Assembly (NCBI GenBank): GCA_023634235.1
Contig: JAMKCF010000002.1
Coordinates: 15,681,091-15,745,090 of the forward strand
Length of the DNA: 64,000 nucleotides
Reading direction: 5' to 3'
From: Pisaster brevispinus
Taxonomy: Eukaryota > Echinodermata > Asteroidea > Forcipulatida > Asteriidae
Positions 21,094 to 30,212 of the stretch are shown here, one piece after another. The translations under genes and the position numbers were made by a program. A model generated the notes under the pieces. It saw nothing but the letters and a program-made list of their open reading frames with translations, was not told the DNA's origin and made no database searches. Each line of letters begins with the position of its first letter. Within the stretch, counting starts at the first letter, position 1.

Positions 21094-22236
21094 CTACAGT
21101 TTGAGTTCTGTGTACACGTCGAGTGTGGGTTCTTGTGGACTGAGCTCCATGTATGGATCTGTCTGTCTCATTACATCCTTCTGATTGGAAGGCGTGTTCG
21201 AGGAAGGTCCCGGGTGGGAGAGATCCTCGTGTGCCCCTCTATGATTGGAAGTAGAAGGGTTCACATTCGCGTAGCTGTGTAGCTCTGCGTTGGTTGTAGA
21301 CGAGGGCTGCGTATCTTCCAGTATGGCAGTGGCATAAACATGGGGTGAATTCTGCTGGTTTGGCCCCGTGTCTGAGGTGGTATTACTTGTCATTTTACGT
21401 CGGTATATAGAATATAAAACGACAGTGGTTACCAGACCAACAAGAAGGATCACACATATTGTTATTCCAGCAATAACACCGACAGAGAGGCCAGTTTTGT
21501 CAGTAGAAACTGTTTGAAGTGTTGTTGGCGTGTTGAATGGGTACGGGATGACCGTCAAGGGTCCTATCTTGCAGGAAAGACTCGTCCAGTTTGTATTTTC
21601 CTCTGCAACTGAATAACAGAAAAATGTGACTCCATCATCTGAAACTTTGACACTCTTCCGCAACCGTGATCCCGAGTCGTTTACTGCTAGAGGAGTCTCG
21701 ATCAAATCTGTCCTTTGGAAAGGACTGCTCGTATCACTGACCGCTGGGGTTCTTTCATCAATGACCGTTCTACATGTCAGAATGTCTCCCTCGTTCACAT
21801 CTGCCGGACCGTCTGGGAAACAGACTGGAAACTCTTGGGTTGCGTTTACCGTAAAACCACCTTGTCCATTCACAATTATAGTTTCATTGTCTTTCGTAAG
21901 AATGACGCACAGGTATAACCCTCCATCTGATTTCGTGAGGTTAGTGATTGTGAGGCTTTGGTAATACGTTGTTTCAATTAGATTAACAGGGCTGAAGGAA
22001 ATTCTGTTATTCGGCATGACTTTGACGTAAGAAGAATTATAAAATTTTTGCCAGCCAAAGAGATGAGCGTCGGGGTCAAAGCCAGAAACGAAGCAGGTCA
22101 GAGTAACATCACCATTCTCGACTGGTTGCGCAGGGAAGCTGGTTACGGTGGAGACAGTGACCTGACAATGACCTGGGGATGGAAGACAAAGGCACAAGAA
22201 GACGAACCAGCTACCAATGATTGAGATGACTCCCAT
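21094..22236 (-). CDS. R7: single-exon IgSF receptor with ITAM-like tail (subfamily A)
   Basis: A predicted type I receptor of 380 residues. The signal peptide is 1-24. The V-set-like domain has C48, W62 and D-G-G-L-Y-L-C. The second domain has FPVCFPD, LTCRT, FFCYS and LSCKIGPL. The membrane segment is GVIAGITICVILLVGLVTTVVLY, followed by basic YRRKM. Tail tyrosines are HVYATAI, Y322 (YANV, YxN), Y362 (YMEL) and Y375 (YTEL); the last pair has ITAM-like spacing. It is closest to R4 in body and tail, and its stalk is shared with the broken R5. It is the A member of the second B+A cassette. Confidence 0.88.
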   Translation of the reverse strand: MGVISIIGSWFVFLCLCLPSPGHCQVTVSTVTSFPAQPVENGDVTLTCFVSGFDPDAHLFGWQKFYNSSYVKVMPNNRISFSPVNLIETTYYQSLTITNLTKSDGGLYLCVILTKDNETIIVNGQGGFTVNATQEFPVCFPDGPADVNEGDILTCRTVIDERTPAVSDTSSPFQRTDLIETPLAVNDSGSRLRKSVKVSDDGVTFFCYSVAEENTNWTSLSCKIGPLTVIPYPFNTPTTLQTVSTDKTGLSVGVIAGITICVILLVGLVTTVVLYSIYRRKMTSNTTSDTGPNQQNSPHVYATAILEDTQPSSTTNAELHSYANVNPSTSNHRGAHEDLSHPGPSSNTPSNQKDVMRQTDPYMELSPQEPTLDVYTELKL

Positions 22237-22321
22237 GTTGGATTGCTGCTTCCTGGTTCTAAGTCGCTAGTCCGAACCAAATTAATTCCGAGCAGTTCTG
22301 CTAAAGTTTTTCCAGATGAAT

Positions 22322-22329
22322 ATGCAAAT
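22322..22329. promoter_or_regulatory. ATGCAAAT octamer upstream of R7
   Basis: A perfect octamer motif, known from vertebrate immunoglobulin promoters as an Oct-factor site, lies 86-93 bases upstream of the R7 start inside a block conserved with R4 and R5. An octamer arises often by chance in AT-rich DNA, so function is inference. Confidence 0.3.
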
Positions 22330-22859
22330 AAAATAGTTACAAAGATGCCTGTACACCTTCAAGCACATAAACTAGTATGGTTCTGCTTTGCAAGTTCATC
22401 CGAAAAAGACAGTATGCAATGTTTCCAACGTCACTCGTTGATTCCGTTTGCACCAACCAGCTTAGGTATTCGAAACGCAGATTCAGACTGGAGACAAACA
22501 AGTCCAGATATTTCAGTTTCCACAAAACTTTCTATGAGTATGTCAGACCAGGCTTCTTTTATAACTGCATTTACGCCCGTCTGTTTAGTTATAAGCTGTT
22601 GTCAAAATTGTTTCCGTCGATTTCTAATATTGAAAGAAATTCCACAACCCGGAACTAAACTGAAAACTGAAAACCCACTGGCATATTCATGTGTAATGAT
22701 TGCTTCAGGCATAGACCTAGTCAGTTTGTTCGTTGGTTGTGGTCATGATACGCTTCCCTCCACCAAATGATTCGAATGAACCATTCCCGAGTACCGAACC
22801 CTGAAGTCAATAACTGCTTTTATGGTGACGCAGTTATAATTTTGTCCATTAGTTTTTCA

Positions 22860-23430
22860 CAAAATGGTGGGAAAGAGGTTGTAACAAGAACTTTATTCAT
22901 CACAGTTATACATCATATTAATGTGGGTAGGGGACGAGTCGGTTGATTAGTAATTCAGAGCCGTTCATTGCCCTGTCATCATGTTATGTAGGATGCAAAA
23001 CGGGTTATTCAATGTGGATGGGGAGAGGAAGGGATGGGATGCCATCTTATTTGATTTTACTGCCGATAGGTCAGTTAGAATTAATGTAAAAATAATTCAT
23101 AATTTTTGTTTACCACTGCATGCGGACTCTTTAATTTAAAAAGTACAAGAATCTAAACATGCAAACAATATTGTACTTTGACAGATTAAAATAGTTCGTG
23201 ATGAAATATATACAATGACAAACATTGACAAAAGTACCATACGCGGTGTAAAAGTTACGTGATAATATAGTTCAGAAATATTAAACATTTTCACGTGCGT
23301 TTATGGTGTCACACGTGGACATTTATTGGCATCCGTTTCCTAGAAATTCTATGAAAATAACCACTTTCGAAATATCACGTTTTTTTTGTTTGGAATAGGC
23401 AGACTCTTTGAGAAATTGTTCATTTATAGT
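22860..23430. repeat. segment X, copy 3
   Basis: It has the same landmark order as 8620-9380 (GGGAAAGAGGTTGTAAC, GATGCAAAACGGG, ACTGCCGATAGGTCAGTTAG, GCGGACTCTTTAAT, TTACGTGATAATATAG, CAGACTCTTTGAGAAAT), without the MITE insertion. Confidence 0.7.
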
Positions 23431-23912
23431 TTTGTAGGTTTTAATCATATTAATTTTTTCCTTCTCAAGACATCTTATACGAGTCCACCAAACATCCGCC
23501 ATTGAAGAGATGTGAAACAGACGTAACCCAGACTTCAAACAGGAACATTCTTGTTTGTATTATGAAAGTAGATTCCCATCAATATATAAGTTAGGGGAGT
23601 TAAGGCCAACCTCGTATTCTTGCCCAGGTTTCGTTCATTCTTTCTGCTCGCACAAAGCAACGAGAGTAGCTGTCACACTATTACAAAAATAGCTCATGCT
23701 TTGTTATGCCAACGAATATGCCCATAATCTGAACAGGATGTTGACTATGAAATGTAAATTTTAATTGAATGCCTATTGCATGCTGAGTTGAGACGTGCTC
23801 ATTGAAATGTGTAAATTACATAATGTCCTCACAAGTATGACTTATGATGATAAAAAAGTAAGTTCCTTATGTCCTCCTTAGAAAAAAAATAGTTGTCACT
23901 TGCGTTGCAAAT

Positions 23913-24066
23913 TAGACCCCATGCATATGACGTCACAAGACCAAACAGCGCCCTCACTGAGGTCATTCAAGACGTATCATTGGCTGAGAGTTGCGCGCGG
24001 CGTGCTTACGCGTGCAGTTTCCATTTGTTGACCCCAGCCATGACGGCCAATGCAAGGGGTCTTTAC
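23913..24066. mobile_element. MITE-like element, inverted relative of 9052-9202
   Basis: It starts TTAGACCCCATGCATATGACG and ends GGCCAATGCAAGGGGTCTTTA. Inside are AGCGCCCTCACTGAGGTCA and related blocks of the 9052 element in reverse orientation. It is non-coding. Confidence 0.55.
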
Positions 24067-26354
24067 GTTTTCATGTTCAATGAGCTGAAAGAGAGGCAAC
24101 ATGTTTAAAAGTACTATGAATATTTATTCATCAGTGTTTCCACGTTACTACCATGTAAACACTGCCACTTATTATTTATTGTTGCTGTGTATGTCTTTGT
24201 TGTTACCCTCCACCGGGTACGGGGTACGTTTTTGAATTTAGAATGAAAACAGTCTGTCAATCTGCTGATTCTTGTTTATATAATGCTAGACAGTCGTCAA
24301 ACTTAGGGGTCATAACCTCTATACATTACGTGTACATTTGTAAAGTAACAATCTCTAGTGGGTACTTTTCCATTGGTTATATTTATTCGCTCGACTGGTT
24401 TTCCCAGTAATGTAGGCCTATACAGTACGTAAGTCCACACACGCATCAATAACTATAGGAGATACACATTTCTGCATATTGCTTTGTTTTTCACGACAAG
24501 AAAAGAAAACCCCAGATCAAGCTTGTTTTCCAAATACTTTTATTTATAATATTTTTGTGATTTATGCATTTTTTTTCATTTTGCTATTGTAGTTCCGTTG
24601 TTTCGGGCCATTAGATCTCGACAACTATTACATCTTTACAAGGAGGGTTTTTTTCTTTCACCAAAATCTCAAATTCAAGTCAGTTTTGATTAGATATTAT
24701 TGAAGGTCAGGAATGAATGAAAACATCCCCGTACAAAAATGCAGAGACCCATTTTTTTCTCAGAATGATGTCATCAGATGTTATGTATGGTGACACATTT
24801 TGCTCAGGAAGGGTATCGAATACAATGGCAATTTATACCATTTTAAGTGAGAAATTTTAGTTGGAGTTTTCCCCCATTCACATAATGACTCTATCTATTG
24901 GAAAATGAGTACATCACAAAAAATGAATTGGTCATTTCCCTTCCTCTTTAAATGTATATAGGCCTATGTAAGCTACAGGCGAACCCAAAGTGGTGTTTAT
25001 CATTTAGAGCATTGTGATTTATTAATTGACATCTACTACGCTGCATCCATCTTGAAAAGGCTTACCGTTTGCAATAGAATGTGCCAGAGCTGTGTATTGA
25101 TAAAGTTGCGACATGGAGGGACCAGATCTATTTGGTCACGTGGTTGCTGGATGCCATTTCCAGTCCAAATGTAGCATGACCCCCAAAATGTGCAATCTAG
25201 TTTTGCACCGTATGTGCGCAAATGGCTTCTATTCACAAGTTGTTGCAATTCTCCCAAATACACTGCTCTGCACTATGCATATCTTCCCGATTTTGTTTCA
25301 CTGGCAAGTTAAAGTAATGTTAACAAACCATGGAGGTGTTTCTACATCAATGCAATAACCAAAAGGGCCAATTTCATAGAGCTGCTTAAGCATAAAATAA
25401 TGGTTACGATATCGGCTATGCCCATTTGGCAGGACACCGTCACAAATTGTACCTGTAAATATTGGTATTTTTGGCTGGTTATGTTTGGTTAACAAAATTG
25501 TTTTGTACTTGAGCTACTTTTTGTGCTTCGGAATTCGTTTATGAAAGTGGCGGCCGGCGAATTTTTTTTCCCCAAACGACATTGCAATGATGTCCCATAC
25601 AAACAGATAGGAATTATAGCGGCGTCTACGATGCGTGTACTGTGTATGTATATGTCTGTACTGTGTATGTATGTCGTTTGGGAAAAACAAAATTCGCCCC
25701 CGGTATGCCCAAACACCATGGTTATTTGAGCGTAACACGATACAATCAATGCACAAACATGTATGAAAGAAATGGGTCAGGGTGAAATGGTATCACAGCA
25801 GTAGGAGTGAAGCAACGTCTGCCAAATATGATACAACAATAAGCACTACATACGTAATTTTTTTTGTTGAAAAGCAGGCCCAAGTTCATGGCTCCGCTTA
25901 CCATGGAATTCTATATTATGTTGTCACCACTCCCCGCTTATACGGTTCACGCAGAATTTGTGCGCCAGCCGTGTAAGCGAAGAACACTTATTATTATTAT
26001 GAATTATTATGAATTATAATTATGTATTCATTCAGAAGATTCAAAGTACAAACATGTACATACAAAGTTAGGAATATCATACACCAAGGACAGTCAAGAG
26101 GAAAGATACATTGTATAACAAATAACAATAAAAAGCAGTGTAACTTTTGCACAACAAATGGTAAGAAGTAAATGAAAATGGGGGTAAAGTGCTCCTCGTG
26201 GAAACATTTTACCCATAATGCAACGTGTACCATACATTTGGACAAGGCAAGTCTCAGGCACATATCGTAATCAAAGAACGATGGGTGGACGTCATTCTAA
26301 CGTTGCAGGTCGTTGATGTCTAATGTTCACGGAACCAGAGCTGCCAAAAGGGAA

Positions 26355-26690
26355 TTTTTGTGGAATTTTGAAGGTGCTTAGAATTGTCATGGTTTATAAA
26401 CCATGTTTTAAGACGCCAGAGTTTTTATGGTCTATAAACCATGGTTTGAAAGCCATGATGCTAGAATGTTCATGGTGCATAAACCATGTTTTGAATTTGC
26501 TTAAATTTTAATGGTTATGTTTTGAAGGTGCTTAAAATTTCATGGTTTAAAAAACATGTTTTGAAGGTGCTTAAATTTTTCATGTTTATAAACCATAACT
26601 TCTAAGCTTTGATTGTATATTCATGGTATGTAAACCACACAAAAAATGGCAGCAATTTCTATGGTTTACATCTTATTGTTACAAACCATG
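26355..26690. repeat. ~50-bp array with CATGGTTTATAAACCATG palindromes
   Basis: A perfect 18-base palindrome lies at 26388-26405. Variants recur about every 45-55 bases, separated by TTTTGAAGGTGCTTAAA. It ends near 26690 with a last ACAAACCATGG half-site. Each unit could form a small hairpin. Its nature is unknown. Confidence 0.65.
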
Positions 26691-27189
26691 GTAAAAACAT
26701 GTCCAAAAAACGCTAACCATTTAATGACAAACGGCGCCCCATTGTTGAAGGGGGTAAGGCATTATCTACACCGGAAAGCCTTGGACTGCTACCCTCATTG
26801 ACTTTGCAACACGAAGATTTCGTCACGGGCAGTCTGAACCGTCAATAACAGGTCTGGCAAAACCAACCGGCTCTTTTCAGAGCCAACACTGCTTCAAAGA
26901 AGAGATTGTTCCCTTTCTGCTCGCAAGAATTTTGTTAATGTTCGTTTTCACTACCAAAACCCTATTTTCCGGTCACCTTTACCCCAAGTATATCTGGCTG
27001 TATTATAGTTTTATCAGAAATTGTACGGTACAGTTCAATTCTGTTCGCACAAAAGTGTTTCAGTTGAAAAAAAAAACACCGAGCGATGTGAATGGGTAAC
27101 GTTAGTGTTTCTTTGCTGACCTCCCCCCAATCCTTTTCATGTTGTTGAATCAGAGTTGAATACAAGTGTTAATATACTCTTAGTTTGTA

Positions 27190-27266
27190 CAAAAAACAAA
27201 CAAACAAACAAACACCCCAACACCCCAACAAACAAACAAACAAACAAACAAACACCCCAACAAACA
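27190..27266. repeat. (CAAA)n simple repeat with CACCCCAA interruptions
   Basis: The sequence is a run of CAAA units with CACCCCAA insertions that themselves repeat. Confidence 0.85.
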
Positions 27267-27467
27267 AACAAACAAAACAGCCCTTCCAAAAGGAACACAG
27301 CTAAATGTTAGTAGTTTGTGCACAACAACTGATTTAAAAGCAACACAAGTGAGGAGTAAATTAACTACACAACAGTGCTGAGTAAAGTAATATAACCCAA
27401 TTATTGGGTAAGAAATAACACATCTGGGTAAAATGAGGGTTGGGTAAAGTTTACCCTATTTTGGAGT

Positions 27468-27631
27468 AAAAAGGGAACATGGTCGTCACATGGGTAAACT
27501 TCTTACTCAACAGTGCTGTGCTAAAGATATTGCACATGTTGGTATTAACAATTACACAATAATGGGTACTTTTTTACACTTTGGATGGTGTGCAAGAATT
27601 TTACACAAGTGAAAGACCATGTTCCCTTTTT
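27468..27631. mobile_element. foldback segment with 17-bp perfect inverted repeat
   Basis: AAAAAGGGAACATGGTC at 27468-27484 is exactly complementary to GACCATGTTCCCTTTTT at 27615-27631. The surrounding DNA is rich in TTGGGTAA/TTACCC-type half-sites. It is probably the core of a larger MITE. The ends are not resolved. Confidence 0.45.
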
Positions 27632-27739
27632 AATGCCGAAAAGGTAAGAATGTTGCCCAATGTTGAGCAATTATTTTTTAGAGTGTAAGATGGCCAGGAT
27701 GAACAAAAGTGAAAACACTGTGATTCAAAAGCCTGTAGG

Positions 27740-27900
27740 GTGTGAAGATGACGAGCGGTTAAGACCAACGGACTCAAGCTCTGGTGTTTCCGATCAGCAG
27801 AGTATGGGTTCGAGTCCCAGTTTTGACACTCGTATCCTTATTAAGCAAGACACTAAATCAGTAATATAATGTCAGTGTCCTTTCGGATTGGATTGGTAGT
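27740..27900 (+). mobile_element. tRNA-Leu(CAA)-derived SINE-like sequence
   Basis: The head folds as tRNA-Leu-like: a 5' GTGTGAA pairs with 3' TTGACAC with one mismatch, an A-box-like GACGAGCGGTTA is at 27750-27761, an anticodon-loop region reads ACTCAAGCT, and a B box GGTTCGAGTCC is at 27807-27817. About 70 bases of non-tRNA body follow. Part of the body recurs inverted at 27979-28023. I do not call it a functional tRNA because of stem mismatches and the attached body. Confidence 0.6.
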
Positions 27901-28023
27901 GCACATAAAGCAACCCAGCACACTTATCGTGATAGTCGTTTACCCCAGTGTTTTTGGTTCACATACAATCCGATCAATCCAATCCGAAAGGACACTGGCA
28001 TTAATGATTTAGTGTCTTGCTTA
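27843..28023. repeat. inverted pair of SINE-body fragments
   Basis: AAGCAAGACACTAAATCA ... GTGTCCTTTCGGATTGG (27843-27896) is repeated in reverse complement at 27979-28023 with a few differences, separated by about 80 bases. The pair could form a long hairpin. Confidence 0.7.
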
Positions 28024-28394
28024 GCTTGCAATCTACAGTAATTAAGCTCAATGCTGAGACATTCTTAATTCCATCACCAGAAATAATATATAATAATTGG
28101 AATAATGGTAATTTGAGTATGCACGCACATTCATAAGCAAAATTTACATGCTAACCTATGAAATACGCTTATGGTAAGCATGACATTTTCTGAGAGCTAT
28201 TGGAAACAGTTTTCCGCTCAGTGTGTGCAGAGAGCAATCAAAATAGACCCAGGATTAAATAATGATGATTTCAATTATGCAATAGTACATCATTTTAACC
28301 GACACAGCAGCAATACTACCCTATCAGACTAAATCGATGCTTTTGACACAGTTCAAATGTGGTCCTTGTAAGTTAAATATCAGTTCAGTCTGGA

Positions 28395-30212
28395 CTAAAA
28401 CTTGATTTCTGCGTAAACAGTTTGCGAGTCGTCTGAGGGCGGGCGGCGGAACTCATTATCCCCGGTTTCTGGTAGGTCCAAATCGGCGTAGATTATGACA
28501 GGTTCGGGCTTGGGAGGCATGGATACCTGACCAATGCGATTATGTCCAAACCTTTTGATGTTTTTGATCTTATGCAGCTTGGAAGAACCTTTGCTGTTTT
28601 CTTTGAGAAGTTCCTCGTCGTCTTGAGGAGCCTTGGCATCCATCTGGGCATCAATTGGTTCTGATAAGTCGGTCTCTGGAATCGTTTTATCTACCTGCAC
28701 ATAAACTGCTGGCGGTTTAGGTTCAGTCGGCTTTTTAGAGTCGGTTTCTGGAGTCGTTTGATTTACCTGTGCATAAACTGCAGGTGGTTTAGGTTCAGTC
28801 GACTTTTTAGTGTCGGTTTCTGGAGTCGTTTTATTTACCTGTGCATAAACTGCTGGCGGTTTAGGTTCAGTCGACTTTTTAAAGTCGGTTTCTGGAGTTG
28901 TTTTATTTACCTGCGCATAAACTGCGGGTGGTTTAGGTTCAGTCGGCTTTTTAGAGTCGGTTTCTGGAGTCGTTTTATTTACCTGTGCATAAACTGCTGG
29001 CGGTTTAGGTTCGGTCAGTTTTTTAGAGTCGGTTTCTGGAGTCGTTTTATTTACCTGTGCATAAACTGCTGGAGGCTTAGGTTTAGGATCGGTCGACGTT
29101 AGATGTGGCTGTTCAGATATCAAGTCCTCCGTATCGGACCCATACGTTGCGGTCACAATCCCGTTCTCTGCGGAACCCTGAATGCCGGAGCACAGGTTGC
29201 CCGTCTGTGGTTCAGAGTTTCTCAACTCCACGTCGGGCTGAGTTAACACGTCCCTGTCGCGCTCTATTGTCCGCGTGTTGAAGGGGTATGACTTGGCATA
29301 TAGCCATCGTTTGGGGTTACATCGGCAACAAAGGGTGTGGACAGCGATGATGATGAGGATAAGGGTGACACCGACTACTATACCGGCAATGTCTGCACCG
29401 GAGAGACCGGCACTTTGCTGTTCATCTGGAGCGGTGTAATTCGTAGTAGTATATACGGGGGTCTCTTGGCTTGCAGTGTTAACAACTGTTAATGGTCCAA
29501 TATTGCATGCTGGTCCCATAGCTGAAGTGTAAGGAGTTGAAGCACACTGAAAAGTTTTGCCATGTTCTGATTTAGTTACTGTCTTGATGAATTCTTGTCC
29601 TGGACTACCTCCAGCATGTGTGGGATTTGTTACCCATCCATCATTGGTTGAAATAGGCATTCCCATGTCGGACACTATGGGTGTTCTTGTGTCTGATAAT
29701 GTCTTGCATGAGAGACTATTGCCAATAGTCACTGTAGCTGGACCATCAGGGGTGCACACAGGAAAGTCATCACGACGGTAGACAATCAAATCAATTTCTG
29801 TAGATTTTACTGTCATACTGCTGATATTTACACAACACTGGTAAAAACTCTGATTATCAGATCGCCGGACAGGATAGATGGTTATCTTTTGTGAATAAAG
29901 AGCTGCTGTTGAATTGACAACTTGTAATGGACTTACACTGAGCCGGTTTCCAGCATTTGTAGTAAGACCTTTCTCATCAACAATTATTACTCGATGATGT
30001 AGACTGCTCACTTGTGTCCATTGCACACTATCGGGTCGCTGGATTGATGATATTTTACAATCCAGAGTGACATTGTCTCCTTCACGAGGCTCCGTTGTGT
30101 ATTGAGGTAGAATCGTAATAGTTGCTGTTGGTCCAGTGGTGTCTTCAGAGAAAACCAGAGTAGGCCGTCTAAAAAAAGTCAACAACAAAAACACCCACAG
30201 TACAGAAGTCAT
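28395..30212 (-). CDS. R8: single-exon IgSF receptor with tandem YAQV repeats, ITIM and ITSM (subfamily C)
   Basis: A predicted type I receptor of 605 residues from the Met at 30212, chosen because MTSVLWVFLLLTFF is a clean signal peptide (1-22) shared with R9. The frame is open to an upstream Met at 30353. The V-set-like domain has C52 and W65. The second domain has FPVCTPD, LSCKT, FQCAS and PACNIGPL. The membrane segment is about 270-292, followed by LCCRCNPKRW. Tail residues about 374-520 hold six tandem 24-residue repeats, each with VYAQV or VYVQV. Y575 (IIYADL, ITIM pattern) and Y600 (TVYAEI, ITSM-like) follow near the C-terminus. An inhibitory or switch role with multivalent SH2 docking is inferred. 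Motif classes are known from vertebrate receptors; the binding here is untested. Confidence 0.88.
   Translation of the reverse strand: MTSVLWVFLLLTFFRRPTLVFSEDTTGPTATITILPQYTTEPREGDNVTLDCKISSIQRPDSVQWTQVSSLHHRVIIVDEKGLTTNAGNRLSVSPLQVVNSTAALYSQKITIYPVRRSDNQSFYQCCVNISSMTVKSTEIDLIVYRRDDFPVCTPDGPATVTIGNSLSCKTLSDTRTPIVSDMGMPISTNDGWVTNPTHAGGSPGQEFIKTVTKSEHGKTFQCASTPYTSAMGPACNIGPLTVVNTASQETPVYTTTNYTAPDEQQSAGLSGADIAGIVVGVTLILIIIAVHTLCCRCNPKRWLYAKSYPFNTRTIERDRDVLTQPDVELRNSEPQTGNLCSGIQGSAENGIVTATYGSDTEDLISEQPHLTSTDPKPKPPAVYAQVNKTTPETDSKKLTEPKPPAVYAQVNKTTPETDSKKPTEPKPPAVYAQVNKTTPETDFKKSTEPKPPAVYAQVNKTTPETDTKKSTEPKPPAVYAQVNQTTPETDSKKPTEPKPPAVYVQVDKTIPETDLSEPIDAQMDAKAPQDDEELLKENSKGSSKLHKIKNIKRFGHNRIGQVSMPPKPEPVIIYADLDLPETGDNEFRRPPSDDSQTVYAEIKF
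28650..29090 (-). repeat. 72-bp coding tandem repeat in the R8 tail
   Basis: Six in-frame copies of a 72-base unit encode PKPPAVYAQVNKTTPETD plus a variable KK-x-TE segment. The last copy is the most diverged (VYVQVDK). The corresponding region of R9 has four more diverged copies. Near identity of the middle copies suggests recent expansion by slippage or unequal exchange. Confidence 0.9.

Larger units (their letters stand above)
22237..28394. other. intergenic: R7 5' flank, segment X copy 3, repeats
   Basis: About 22237-22850 is duplicated A-type upstream DNA, and 22860-23430 is segment X. A MITE-like element lies at about 23913-24066. From 24.1 to 26.3 kb no feature is recognised. About 26355-26690 is a palindrome-rich array, 27190-27266 is CAAA-type simple repeat, and 27468-28023 holds foldback and SINE-like sequence. 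Short frames in this stretch have no recognisable domain. Confidence 0.55.

Noticed and set aside
26355..26690. CRISPR-like array
   Set aside because: The repeats are diverged, spacers are not unique and regular, and the genome is eukaryotic.
27740..27829. Functional tRNA-Leu gene
   Set aside because: The stems contain mismatches and a SINE-type body with other copies follows, so a tRNA-derived repeat is more likely.
28758..29102. Plus-strand frame with a repeated RFSRLF-type sequence
   Set aside because: It is the antisense reading of the R8 72-bp coding repeat.
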